Shown here: piece by piece, positions 55,302 through 63,480 of the stretch
Layout: each line of letters opens with the position of its first letter
How positions within the stretch are numbered: the first letter of the stretch is position 1
Origin: an uncultured Pseudomonadales bacterium
GTDB taxonomy: Bacteria > Pseudomonadota > Gammaproteobacteria > Pseudomonadales > Pseudohongiellaceae
NCBI GenBank assembly: GCA_943789335.1
Contig: CALSTS010000008.1
Span: 124,001-188,000, forward strand
Length of the DNA stretch: 64,000 nt
Direction: 5' to 3'
The notes under the pieces: generated by a model
Databases searched by the model: none
What the model was told of the DNA's origin: nothing
What the model saw: only the letters and a program-made list of their open reading frames with translations
Translations under genes and position numbers: made by a program

Positions 55302-56915
55302 ATGTTCTCTGCTGTAAATCTCCGATTAATACAAAACTACACAAGCCTTGCACTAGCATTGTTTGTTTTGAATTTTGCGCTAACTTTTCATAACGTCTGG
55401 CCCACATTGGGCATCACCACTCGTTTCGAACTGTCTGTTGAAATAGCAATATTGATTCTTGCCCTGACACTTTATTCACGACTGATGACGAAAATATCCC
55501 CGCACATCCTCACGCTACTTGCATTAATGCTGACGGTGATGACGCTCGCTCGCTATATTGAGGTGACTGCCCCGGCGCTATTTGGGCGCAGTGTTAATCT
55601 TTATTGGGACGCTCAATACCTGCCGGACGTTGCCAAAATGCTGGCTGAAGTCGCAAACCCGTTTCAGATTGTTATGGTGTTAGCTGGTGCTTTATTTGGT
55701 GTGACTGTGATCTTCTTTGCTCTGCGTTTTGCGTTGGTTAGTGTTACTCGCCGATTTTCCGACCCGAAAGAACTGCGAATGCTCAGCCTTCTAATGGCAA
55801 TATTAACGCTGGGTTATTTTATAGGGCATGTGAATCAACCCATCCATACCCTAAAATACTACTCCTTGCCCTTAACCAAGACTTACTGGGGGCAGGTAAA
55901 GTTTATTAGTTCAGTGATGGCCAATGAGGCCAGTGACGTGATACCGCCTAGTGAACCTTTGAGTGACTTTGATTTGTCAGGTCTCAACGGCAGTGATGTT
56001 ATCGTTCAGTTTATCGAATCCTACGGTGCTACTGCCTATGATACAGCTAGTATTGCGGAGATCATTGCCCCAGCCCAGCAAAACTTTTACAACAGTGTTC
56101 GTGATACAAACCGTCGAGTGGTCTCGGCCTTTATTGAGTCCCCTACCTTTGGTGGTAACTCATGGTTGGCCCATGCCAGCTTTATGACCGGACTGGATAT
56201 AAACCAATTGTCTACCTACAACCTGCTTATGACACAGCAGCGCACAACATTGTCTGACAAGTTTGCGGCCCAAGGCTACCAGCCAATAGCCTTAATGCCA
56301 GGCTTACAAGCCGATTGGCCAGAAGGGGCTTTTTACGGTTTTGATTCTATCTATGGTGCAGAGGAAATTGCGTATAAAGGCCCAGAGTTTGGATGGTGGA
56401 GAATTCCTGATCAGTACTCACTGACTCAACTACACGACCTTGAAATATCGAAGCATCCTCGTCAGCCATTGTTCCTGTTGTTTAACACTATCACCCCACA
56501 TATGCCGTTCCGCCCGACACCTCCCTATCAGCCAGATTGGTCTCGTCTGCTGACTGATAAACCTTATGACCAGCAGGTTGTAGAAGAATCACTTTCACTT
56601 TTACCGGAATGGACTAATCTGCAACCCGCCTATGCCGGGACGCTGGCCTATACCTTTACTTATTTAAGTGGGTACTTGCGCAACTATCCAGATGATGACT
56701 TTGTCTGGATAATACTGGGCGATCATCAACCTCTAGCCGCTGTCAGTGGTCAGGATGTCCGCTGGGACGTCCCGGTTCATATTGTCTCAAACAATAATAA
56801 AATTATCGAAGACTTGCTGCAAAAAGGTTTTGTGGAAGGAATGACACCGACAAGCCAACCTATCAGCAACATGCACGACTTACCAATCACATTACTCTCT
56901 GTGTTTTCTAATTGA
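55302..56915 (+). CDS. Membrane sulfatase-fold enzyme, possible phosphoglycerol transferase (OpgB/LtaS-like)
   Basis: A 537-aa protein with about five N-terminal membrane helices (residues 1-185) and a periplasmic alkaline-phosphatase-superfamily domain (about 220-530). GSDVIVQFIESYGA opens the domain. FGGNSWLAHASFMTGL contains the probable Ser/Thr nucleophile, TITPHMPFRP resembles sulfatase core, and IILGDHQPLA carries Asp/His metal ligands. This layout is shared by LtaS, OpgB and lipid A phosphoethanolamine transferases. The next gene, a glucan synthase, starts within 3 nt of its stop, and dgkA lies downstream, which favours phosphoglycerol transfer to a glucan. Sulfatase or phosphoethanolamine activity is not excluded. 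Confidence 0.85.
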   Translation: MFSAVNLRLIQNYTSLALALFVLNFALTFHNVWPTLGITTRFELSVEIAILILALTLYSRLMTKISPHILTLLALMLTVMTLARYIEVTAPALFGRSVNLYWDAQYLPDVAKMLAEVANPFQIVMVLAGALFGVTVIFFALRFALVSVTRRFSDPKELRMLSLLMAILTLGYFIGHVNQPIHTLKYYSLPLTKTYWGQVKFISSVMANEASDVIPPSEPLSDFDLSGLNGSDVIVQFIESYGATAYDTASIAEIIAPAQQNFYNSVRDTNRRVVSAFIESPTFGGNSWLAHASFMTGLDINQLSTYNLLMTQQRTTLSDKFAAQGYQPIALMPGLQADWPEGAFYGFDSIYGAEEIAYKGPEFGWWRIPDQYSLTQLHDLEISKHPRQPLFLLFNTITPHMPFRPTPPYQPDWSRLLTDKPYDQQVVEESLSLLPEWTNLQPAYAGTLAYTFTYLSGYLRNYPDDDFVWIILGDHQPLAAVSGQDVRWDVPVHIVSNNNKIIEDLLQKGFVEGMTPTSQPISNMHDLPITLLSVFSN

Positions 56916-56917
56916 AG

Positions 56918-59536
56918 ATGAAGAACTTATCTGGTTCGACCTTGCTGGTGATGATCATCTGTGCCGCACTTACGGTAGCTGTCTGGTCCATGTTGAGTAA
57001 ACCCTACACCGCACCCGATTGGCCTGAGAGCATCACAGGCTTTGCTTTTTCACCCTATCAAAAAAATCAGGACGGTAATGGCGATATCCAGCCTGATCTG
57101 GAAGAGATAGATGCTGATCTCGAGTTGCTTTCCGGCTTAACACAGGCCGTGCGCACCTATAGCACCGAGGGCGTTTTCTTTGAGATACCACACCTTGCCG
57201 CCAATCATGGCTTGAACGTCACTGTTGGTGCCTGGCTGGACACTCGTTTAGATAATAATTCGCAGGAAATAGCTGGGGCGATAGCACTAGCACAGCAAGT
57301 CAATGTCACGCATGTTTTGATAGGCAACGAAGTGTTGTTACGAAATGATCTGTCGTTGCAGGCATTAATTACTTATCTGGATCAAGCCAGAGATGCGATT
57401 GAAAAACCGGTCAGTACAGCTGAAACCTGGAAAACCTGGGTTGATTATCCACAGCTGGCAGAACACGTGGATTTCATCGCCGTACACATTCTGCCTTACT
57501 GGGAAGAAATCGATGTTACACAAGCAGTCGCATTTACCGCGGAAAGGGTGGCGCAATTAAAAGAGCTGTTCCCGGACAAACCTCTTGTCATTGCAGAGGT
57601 GGGTTGGCCCAGCGAAGGGCGTACTCGTAATGCCGCGGTTTCCTCACCTGCTAACCAAGCCTGGTTTTTGAGACAGTTTTTGGATCTCGCTGGAATTGAG
57701 GGCTATGAGTATTTTCTTATGGAGGCCTTTGACCAGCCTTGGAAACGTAAGAACGAAGGAGCAGTGGGTGCCTACTGGGGGATCTATGATGTCGAGCGGC
57801 AAGCCAAGTTTGCTTTTAATGGTCCCATCATCAACATCCCTGCATGGCAATTATTTGCATTGATTTCTATCACTGTAGGCATCTTAATTTTGAGTCTTTA
57901 TTATCTTGTTAGTAACACCATAACTAACAGGGGCAAAATCCTGCTGGCTGGTATTGTCTTCGGACTGACGACTTTGGTGGCTTGGTTGATTGCCGACTAT
58001 GCCACCATGTATATGACTCTGGCAGGTATTATCACGGGCATAGTATTACTTTTTCTGATGCTGGCTATGGTGCTGCTGATATTGTCTGAGGCTCATGAAT
58101 GGATTGAGGCGCACTGGGTAAGCCACCGTCGCAGACAGCTCCGCTTGGATAACAAAACTCAAAAACCTCAAGCCATGGTGTCTATCCATGTCCCGACGTT
58201 TAACGAACCGCCTGAAATGATGATTCAGACCCTGAATGCATTAGCTAATCTCGAATATGAGAATTATGAAGTCATTATCATCGATAACAATACGAAGGAT
58301 ACAAAAGTCTGGCAGCCAGTGGCATTACATTGTGAAAAACTGGGGGAAAAGTTTCATTTTCATCATGTAGACCCTTTAAGCGGATTCAAGGCTGGCGCCC
58401 TGAATTATGCCCTACACCGGACCAGCAAAGCAGCAGCCATAGTTGCCGTTATTGATAGTGATTATGTTGTTGATAGCAACTGGTTACGTGATCTTGCACC
58501 TGCCTTCGATGAGCCAAAGGTTGCTATAGTTCAGGCCCCCCAGGATTATCGGGATGAAGAAGACAACGCTTTCAAAGCTATGTGTAATGCCGAATACCAA
58601 GGCTTTTTCCAGATCGGGATGGTGACTCGAAATGAACGCAACGCCATAATTCAGCACGGGACTATGACATTGATACGCCGCGAGACCCTAGACCAAGTTG
58701 GCGGTTGGGCAGAATGGTGTATCACTGAAGATGCCGAGCTGGGGTTGCGCATATTTGAGGCGGGTTATGAAGCTAGTTACACCTCGCAAAGTTATGGCCG
58801 TGGACTCACCCCTGACACTTTTATCGATTATAAAAAGCAGCGCTACCGCTGGGCCTATGGGGCCATGCAAATCTTGAAAAAACATTTTCTTGAACTATTC
58901 ATCTCGAATGCGAGCCACCTATCTATGGGACAACGCTATCACTTTATTGCCGGCTGGTTACCATGGCTGGCACAAAGCGCTAACCTGATATTCAGTGTCC
59001 TAGCCATCATGTGGTGTGCGGGCATGATATACGCACCAGAGAGCTTTGAGGCACCTCACCTGGCCTTCTCAGTATTCCCCATCCTGTTTTTCAGTTTTAA
59101 CCTGATAAAACTCTTTCACCTTTACCTCTTCAGACTCAAAGTCACACTAATCAAAGCCATTGCCGCCGGCATCTCCGGGTTGTCACTATCGCATACTATC
59201 GGCAAAGCAATGCTGGTTGGCCTGTTTACCAGTGACCAACCGTTTGTGCGGACACCGAAAAAAACAGCCGCTCGTGTGCTTTCCGCAGCCACTGCCTCGG
59301 CCTTTGAGGAAAGTGCGTTATTTCTCGCCTTTATGTTTGCCATCTATACACTCGCAAAACTGCCTCACATCGAATCCCCTGACTTCAGCCTGTGGATTAT
59401 CTTGTTGATTATTCAATCAATACCCTATGCAGCAGCACTAATAACTTCACTTATCAGCGCTTGCCGGCTACCCAGTCCAATAGTCGATATCAATAAACTT
59501 ATAAAGACCAGTTTCGGTAAGGAATCCAATGAATAA
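56918..59536 (+). CDS. GH17-GT2 fusion, putative beta-glucan synthase
   Basis: A membrane enzyme of 872 aa. An N-terminal helix is followed by a periplasmic glycoside hydrolase 17 domain (about residues 38-300) with acid/base Glu in IGNEVLLR and nucleophile Glu in IAEVGWPSEG. Three helices follow (about 310-400), then a cytoplasmic GT2 domain (about 420-660) with IHVPTFNEPPEMM, DSDYVVDSN, ITEDAELGLR and QRYRWAYG (DxD, ED and QxxRW). The C-terminus is again membrane. The architecture matches bacterial beta-1,3-glucan synthases with a GH17 transglycosylase module (NdvB/NdvC-like systems). I use the ATG at 56918; a TTG six bases upstream is possible. It is coupled to the upstream gene. Confidence 0.88.
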   Translation: MKNLSGSTLLVMIICAALTVAVWSMLSKPYTAPDWPESITGFAFSPYQKNQDGNGDIQPDLEEIDADLELLSGLTQAVRTYSTEGVFFEIPHLAANHGLNVTVGAWLDTRLDNNSQEIAGAIALAQQVNVTHVLIGNEVLLRNDLSLQALITYLDQARDAIEKPVSTAETWKTWVDYPQLAEHVDFIAVHILPYWEEIDVTQAVAFTAERVAQLKELFPDKPLVIAEVGWPSEGRTRNAAVSSPANQAWFLRQFLDLAGIEGYEYFLMEAFDQPWKRKNEGAVGAYWGIYDVERQAKFAFNGPIINIPAWQLFALISITVGILILSLYYLVSNTITNRGKILLAGIVFGLTTLVAWLIADYATMYMTLAGIITGIVLLFLMLAMVLLILSEAHEWIEAHWVSHRRRQLRLDNKTQKPQAMVSIHVPTFNEPPEMMIQTLNALANLEYENYEVIIIDNNTKDTKVWQPVALHCEKLGEKFHFHHVDPLSGFKAGALNYALHRTSKAAAIVAVIDSDYVVDSNWLRDLAPAFDEPKVAIVQAPQDYRDEEDNAFKAMCNAEYQGFFQIGMVTRNERNAIIQHGTMTLIRRETLDQVGGWAEWCITEDAELGLRIFEAGYEASYTSQSYGRGLTPDTFIDYKKQRYRWAYGAMQILKKHFLELFISNASHLSMGQRYHFIAGWLPWLAQSANLIFSVLAIMWCAGMIYAPESFEAPHLAFSVFPILFFSFNLIKLFHLYLFRLKVTLIKAIAAGISGLSLSHTIGKAMLVGLFTSDQPFVRTPKKTAARVLSAATASAFEESALFLAFMFAIYTLAKLPHIESPDFSLWIILLIIQSIPYAAALITSLISACRLPSPIVDINKLIKTSFGKESNE

Positions 59537-59590
59537 TGAGCGACATTTGGATAAAGCTATGAAATCGATAGGTACTCATGGAATTCCACT

Positions 59591-59868
59591 ATGAGGAATA
59601 TGCGACAACTTTCTTGCTTTCAAGATATTGTTCGTGATTTTGGCTTGATGAGCTATTGTCCTTGGGATCTAATTCGATATGGAGGCTTTAAACCTTATAT
59701 TGATTTTTTTGGAAACTACCCTGCAAGTCTGGATTATGGGCAATGCTTCCCAGCTGGTCATGCCAGTGGCGGTTATAGTTGGTTTGGATTGTATTTTTTA
59801 TTAAACACTACTTTTACCCATACAAATATATCGGCTTAGCTTTCCCTATAATTCTTGGGCTTTCCGAT
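59591..59868 (+). pseudogene. PAP2-family lipid phosphatase remnant
   Basis: Only the central part of a PAP2 phosphatase survives: CPWDLIRYGGFKPYIDFF and GQCFPAGHASGGYSWFGLYF, containing the conserved PAGHASG. The N-terminal helices are missing and the frame ends 59839; a shifted frame continues with YKYIGLAFPIILGL. A complete enzyme would dephosphorylate a lipid pyrophosphate or phosphatidate. It lies between the glucan synthase and dgkA. Confidence 0.78.
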
Positions 59869-59957
59869 TTGAAACTACCAGTAGGGCCAGTACCCCCCCA
59901 TAGAAAGCCGTAAAATTATCGTATATTCATCATAAAGCAATTTAGAGAATCTAAATC

Positions 59958-60320
59958 ATGAGCAAGCCTGGCGAAACTGACATTAAAAGAATAATTTCTG
60001 CTTGTTGTTATTCAAAACAAGGATTAATAGCATGTTGGAAAATGGAAGCAGCGTTCCGACAGGAACTCTTTGCCTGCATCTTACTAATACCGTTGGCTAT
60101 TTATTTAGGTGTTGGAGGCGTAGAAAAAGCACTTTTGGTAAGTAGTTGCTTATTAGTATTGATAGTAGAGGTATTAAATTCTGGGATTGAGGCCGTTGTT
60201 GATCGCGTTAGCTCAGAGCATCATGAGCTTTCGGGCTTGGCAAAAGATCTAGGCTCTGCTGCCGTGATGTTAAGTATTGTGAACTTTATAGTTATTTGGA
60301 TTCTTCTATTGCTTTGGTAG
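59958..60320 (+). CDS. dgkA: Diacylglycerol kinase
   Basis: Phosphorylates diacylglycerol to phosphatidic acid in the inner membrane; 120 aa with three helices. The conserved sites are MEAAFRQEL (about residue 30), EVLNSGIEAVVDRVS (about 72-86) and KDLGSAAV. In E. coli it recycles diacylglycerol left when phosphoglycerol is moved from phosphatidylglycerol to periplasmic glucans, so its place after the sulfatase and glucan-synthase genes is suggestive. A perfect 30-bp palindrome lies 44 bp after its stop. Confidence 0.95.
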   Translation: MSKPGETDIKRIISACCYSKQGLIACWKMEAAFRQELFACILLIPLAIYLGVGGVEKALLVSSCLLVLIVEVLNSGIEAVVDRVSSEHHELSGLAKDLGSAAVMLSIVNFIVIWILLLLW

Positions 60321-60364
60321 CTTTTTAAAATTACTACACTAACAGATTACATTCGTGTTAAAGA

Positions 60365-60394
60365 AATGTCCGCTTTGGATAGAAAGCGGACATT
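60365..60394. repeat. Palindromic repeat, copy 2 (perfect)
   Basis: AATGTCCGCTTT and AAAGCGGACATT are perfect 12-bp arms around GGATAG. It lies 44 bp downstream of dgkA and could serve as a hairpin at the mRNA end, though no T-tract follows. Confidence 0.8.
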
Positions 60395-60470
60395 AAGAAA
60401 GTCTTATGATTAACATTGTTAAAAAGTCCGATTTTGGGGTAAAAATATACCTTTGGAGCTGTTTTTGGTT

Positions 60471-60500
60471 AACGTCTGCTTTCTATCCAAAGCGGACGTT
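60471..60500. repeat. Palindromic repeat, copy 3 (inverted)
   Basis: AACGTCTGCTTT and AAAGCGGACGTT flank CTATCC, the reverse complement of the loop of copy 2. Copies 2 and 3 thus form an inverted pair 136 bp end to end. Confidence 0.75.
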
Positions 60501-60561
60501 ACTTGCTATGTAGTTAATATCACGCTCATACTGTCTTCTATTGACCCAAGGAGGGCATAAA

Positions 60562-60669
60562 ATGGACGTATGGACAGCCATAGGAATGATAGTAGTTTTA
60601 ATCGTCGTGATAATTTCTTTATTTTGGTCAAAACGAAAAATTGATAAACAAATAGAAAAGGATGAATAA
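60562..60669 (+). CDS. Small single-helix membrane protein
   Basis: A 35-residue frame with an excellent AAGGAGGG ribosome binding site at 60548-60555, seven bases before the ATG. It begins MDVWTAIGMIVVLIVVIISL, a clear transmembrane helix, and ends in a charged tail KRKIDKQIEKDE. I do not recognise a family. Such proteins often regulate larger membrane complexes. It is bracketed by palindromes 3 and 4, the latter overlapping its stop codon. Confidence 0.6.
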   Translation: MDVWTAIGMIVVLIVVIISLFWSKRKIDKQIEKDE

Positions 60670-60697
60670 TGTCTGCTTACGACCCAAAGCAGACACT
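60668..60697. repeat. Palindromic repeat, copy 4
   Basis: AATGTCTGCTT and AAAGCAGACACT around ACGACCC, one arm base mismatched. It starts within the stop codon of the 35-residue membrane protein. Confidence 0.75.
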
Positions 60698-60767
60698 CAG
60701 CATCCAGGAATAAAAATTTCGACCGATGTTAATAAAAAAAGTATCAATTTATAAGGAGAATAACGAG

Positions 60768-61355
60768 ATGACGATTTCACGCAGAAAAGCAGTAGGACTT
60801 TTAGGGACTGTTAGTCTGTTATCCAGTGTATCTGCAATAGCGCAATCACAAACAACTAGTTCAAGTACAGGGCCGTCTGCCATTGAATCATCTGAAATAT
60901 ATGATCCGATTGGTCTAGAACTGGTTATGAATATCAACGTCATTTGCAGTCAGCCTGAATCAATGGGGCCTGAAGACAATGCTGCAGACGGTACTCGTGA
61001 TAATCTCTGGCCGATAGTTGGTGGTCGATTTTCAGGCCCAAACATCAGTGGTTCTGTTATCCCAGGGGGGGGTGATTTTCCTGTAGTACGTCCAGATGGA
61101 GTGACCATTATAGATGCACTTTATCGCTTAAAAACTGATGATGATTATCAAATTATCATTCATAACAAAGGGCTGGGTTATGAAAATGGTATATTCCGCC
61201 TTAATCCTGTATTCAACGTTAGTGGCGATAAATATAGTTGGTTAAGAGAATCCACTTTCGTTGCTAATCTCATTTTCCCTACTCCTGATGCGCATAAGAT
61301 TCCAATGGGAACAGACGAAAACGACCGACTTATCCAAGTCTTTAGACTAACCTAG
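60768..61355 (+). CDS. Exported protein of unknown function, Tat-like signal
   Basis: A 195-aa protein from the ATG at 60768, chosen for AAGGAG at 60753-60758; an upstream in-frame start at 60726 lacks one. The N-terminus MTISRRKAVGLLGTVSLLSS has paired arginines before a hydrophobic core, a weak twin-arginine signal, cleaved near AIAQ. The mature part includes AADGTRDNLWPIVGGRFSGPNISG and PVVRPDGVTIIDALYRLKTD. This pattern, with a GGRFSGP segment, is seen in DUF3237-type proteins, and I place it there only tentatively. It is flanked by palindromes 4 and 5. Confidence 0.65.
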   Translation: MTISRRKAVGLLGTVSLLSSVSAIAQSQTTSSSTGPSAIESSEIYDPIGLELVMNINVICSQPESMGPEDNAADGTRDNLWPIVGGRFSGPNISGSVIPGGGDFPVVRPDGVTIIDALYRLKTDDDYQIIIHNKGLGYENGIFRLNPVFNVSGDKYSWLRESTFVANLIFPTPDAHKIPMGTDENDRLIQVFRLT

Positions 61356-61434
61356 TTAAAAACAAAGAAAAGTCAGGTAAATCAATCTATCCATACAAAG
61401 GTCTTTATACTTATGATCCTATATACGAAATGAT

Positions 61435-61464
61435 AATGTCCGCTTTTGGCCGAAAGCAGACATT
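61435..61464. repeat. Palindromic repeat, copy 5
   Basis: AATGTCCGCTTT and AAAGCAGACATT around TGGCCG, one arm base mismatched. It lies 80 bp after the exported protein gene, between convergent genes. Confidence 0.78.
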
Positions 61465-61622
61465 TTAATAAGTTTCAGTAATACTATTTATCGGAAACAG
61501 AGATGCCGGCGAGATCTCGAAACTGAAGCCATAAGAGTGAACAATATACTAAATCCTGTTGTTAGAAGAGCAAGCTGCATAAGCAAAAAGTTCAGAGTGA
61601 TTTTTTACCCCACTTCAAGCCA

Positions 61623-63017
61623 CTAACTCATCACAATCACCGAGTTCACCGTGGTTCGATCCGACGTTGCCTGATGACCATCCGCTGTTCCTTCCAGGGG
61701 ATAGGTTGATGTGACTAGGGACTCAGCATCGAAAAGGCCTGCTTCAATTAGACTGACATAGCGTGGCATATCACGTTTCATATGGGTTCCACCAAACTGA
61801 CTTGATAAATGATTTTTTGAAGAATTTGACCATCTCCCCCCTGGAAAAGATACATTACCGTCCTGTCCTATTCCGCAGGTTAATAAATCGCTGCCGGCTG
61901 GGCAAAGATCCCAAGCCTGTTGCAGTGGAAGGATGCCTGTAGGATCAGGGCCCACTTCCAGTTTGGGAGGAAAACGATCACCACCAACAGCCTCTATAAC
62001 AAGGTCTGGGCCAAGATGTCTTCCTCCGAATCGGGGACGGCCACCGGAATAAAACGAATCTGATTCTCCCTGGCACAAATAGCGAATCTGATCCACCAAT
62101 TGATCGCCTTCGACGTTAGGATCGAAGACTGACGTTGCCCCGAACTGCAGAGCCAACTCACGGCGTACACTAATTGGTTCTACCACAATAATCTGAGCTG
62201 CACCCATAAGGCGTGCACCCTGAACAGCACTCAAACCGATTGGTCCGGCACCAAATATGGCCACAATAGAACCTGGGGTTACAGGTGAAAGTGTCATTGT
62301 CATGCCGAGTCCAGTCCCAGAGACACAGGACAGTAATGCTAGCTCAGCTGGTGGATGGGTAGAATTTACCGCAACGCACGATTGCTCAAGTGCCACCATT
62401 AACTCGGCATGCCCGCCTATATTAAGATCTCCTACGACATCAACACCATCACTGGTCTGCGCGATAACCAGAGGATCAACCGTTCCATAACATCTGTCCG
62501 CACGACCACGTAAACAGTTGTAACACTCACTGCATTCTGGCGTGACACCAACAATAACCCGATCCCCTACCTTAACACGCCTTACCTGAGGCCCTACGGC
62601 TTCTACTATCCCAACGCCGCCATGCCCAAGGATAATAGCGCCCCCTGGATTAGCCATAGTCACACCTTGGGCACCGAGCATCATGCTTACATTGGAATAA
62701 CAACACTGACTGGCTTCAGTACGGATCACTACCTGGCGACCATCAATCGGCAACAGCGTTAGCTCCTCAACTCCGCCTGTTATACCCTCACCCATCTCGC
62801 GGTGAACCCAGGCACGAAATTTTCTTCCTGCCATATTATTCGATGATCCAGAGGTGGAAGAACTGGCTGATTGTGCTGCCGCTGAGCTGGCAACCGCTGC
62901 AGCGCCAACAGTACCGGCAACGGCAATGGCACTTTGCTTTAATGCATCACGTCTTGAAATTGTACTGGGTGCTTCTATTTTAGTTTTTGGGAACTTCTTA
63001 TCTGATGTTTCCTTCAT
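61623..63017 (-). CDS. Tat-exported zinc-dependent dehydrogenase (MDR family)
   Basis: A 464-aa medium-chain dehydrogenase with a strong twin-arginine signal: ISRRDALKQSAIAVAG, cleaved near SAAAQ (about residue 49). The structural zinc Cys cluster is in CSECYNCLRGRADRC. The nucleotide-binding motif is IFGAGPIGLSAVQGARLMG, followed by VVEPISVRRELA. The catalytic zinc site is unusual: the normal GHExxG reads ILGHGGVGIVE, replacing Glu by Gly. A second insertion (about residues 330-350) is rich in Gly/Arg. Export of an NAD-type dehydrogenase is uncommon, and cofactor supply outside the cytoplasm is unclear. It is convergent with the other Tat-like gene. Confidence 0.85.
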   Translation of the reverse strand: MKETSDKKFPKTKIEAPSTISRRDALKQSAIAVAGTVGAAAVASSAAAQSASSSTSGSSNNMAGRKFRAWVHREMGEGITGGVEELTLLPIDGRQVVIRTEASQCCYSNVSMMLGAQGVTMANPGGAIILGHGGVGIVEAVGPQVRRVKVGDRVIVGVTPECSECYNCLRGRADRCYGTVDPLVIAQTSDGVDVVGDLNIGGHAELMVALEQSCVAVNSTHPPAELALLSCVSGTGLGMTMTLSPVTPGSIVAIFGAGPIGLSAVQGARLMGAAQIIVVEPISVRRELALQFGATSVFDPNVEGDQLVDQIRYLCQGESDSFYSGGRPRFGGRHLGPDLVIEAVGGDRFPPKLEVGPDPTGILPLQQAWDLCPAGSDLLTCGIGQDGNVSFPGGRWSNSSKNHLSSQFGGTHMKRDMPRYVSLIEAGLFDAESLVTSTYPLEGTADGHQATSDRTTVNSVIVMS

Positions 63018-63480
63018 TCTCTGCCTCCAGTTTTTTGTGTTAAGTTGGTAAAGTATTTATGTGTTACTGCTAATTTAACTTTACTTATTAGGTTGATAAT
63101 TCATCAATAGTACAATAATACCCAGTAAAATAAATTCCAATCATTAGAAATTAAAGCTAATTCAAAAAGATATTATTGATTGAAAGGCCCTCAACCCGAC
63201 GGTATAGATTTATTACCGGGCGAAACTGATCATTCTTGTAATAACTGAATTAGCTGTGATGATGGTGGCGCCATGTCGGAACCCAGCAATTTAACTGAAC
63301 GAGTTTTATCTTATAAAATGCAATAAAAGAGGAGAGAAAATGCAACAAAAGAGAAAGTTTAGAAGAAATTGTTTTAAAACCTTTTATTGTGAATGAATTA
63401 TTGAGTTAATAATCTTCTATTCTATTATCTGAATACCTAGCTAAATTTTACTATTAAATAATAATCAAAAAGGTAAAAAT
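63018..63480. other. Intergenic region between divergent exported-protein genes
   Basis: No convincing gene in these 463 bp. A short hairpin-forming stretch (CCGACGGTA...TACCGGG) lies at about 63195-63220, of unknown use. The rest is AT-rich and should hold promoters for both genes. No palindrome of the 30-bp family was seen here. Confidence 0.4.

Noticed and set aside
55073-61464. Possible CRISPR array
   Set aside because: The palindromes are irregularly spaced with genes between them, and no cas genes are present.
61640-61665. tRNA T-loop-like GGTTCGATCC
   Set aside because: It lies inside the dehydrogenase coding sequence and has no cloverleaf around it.
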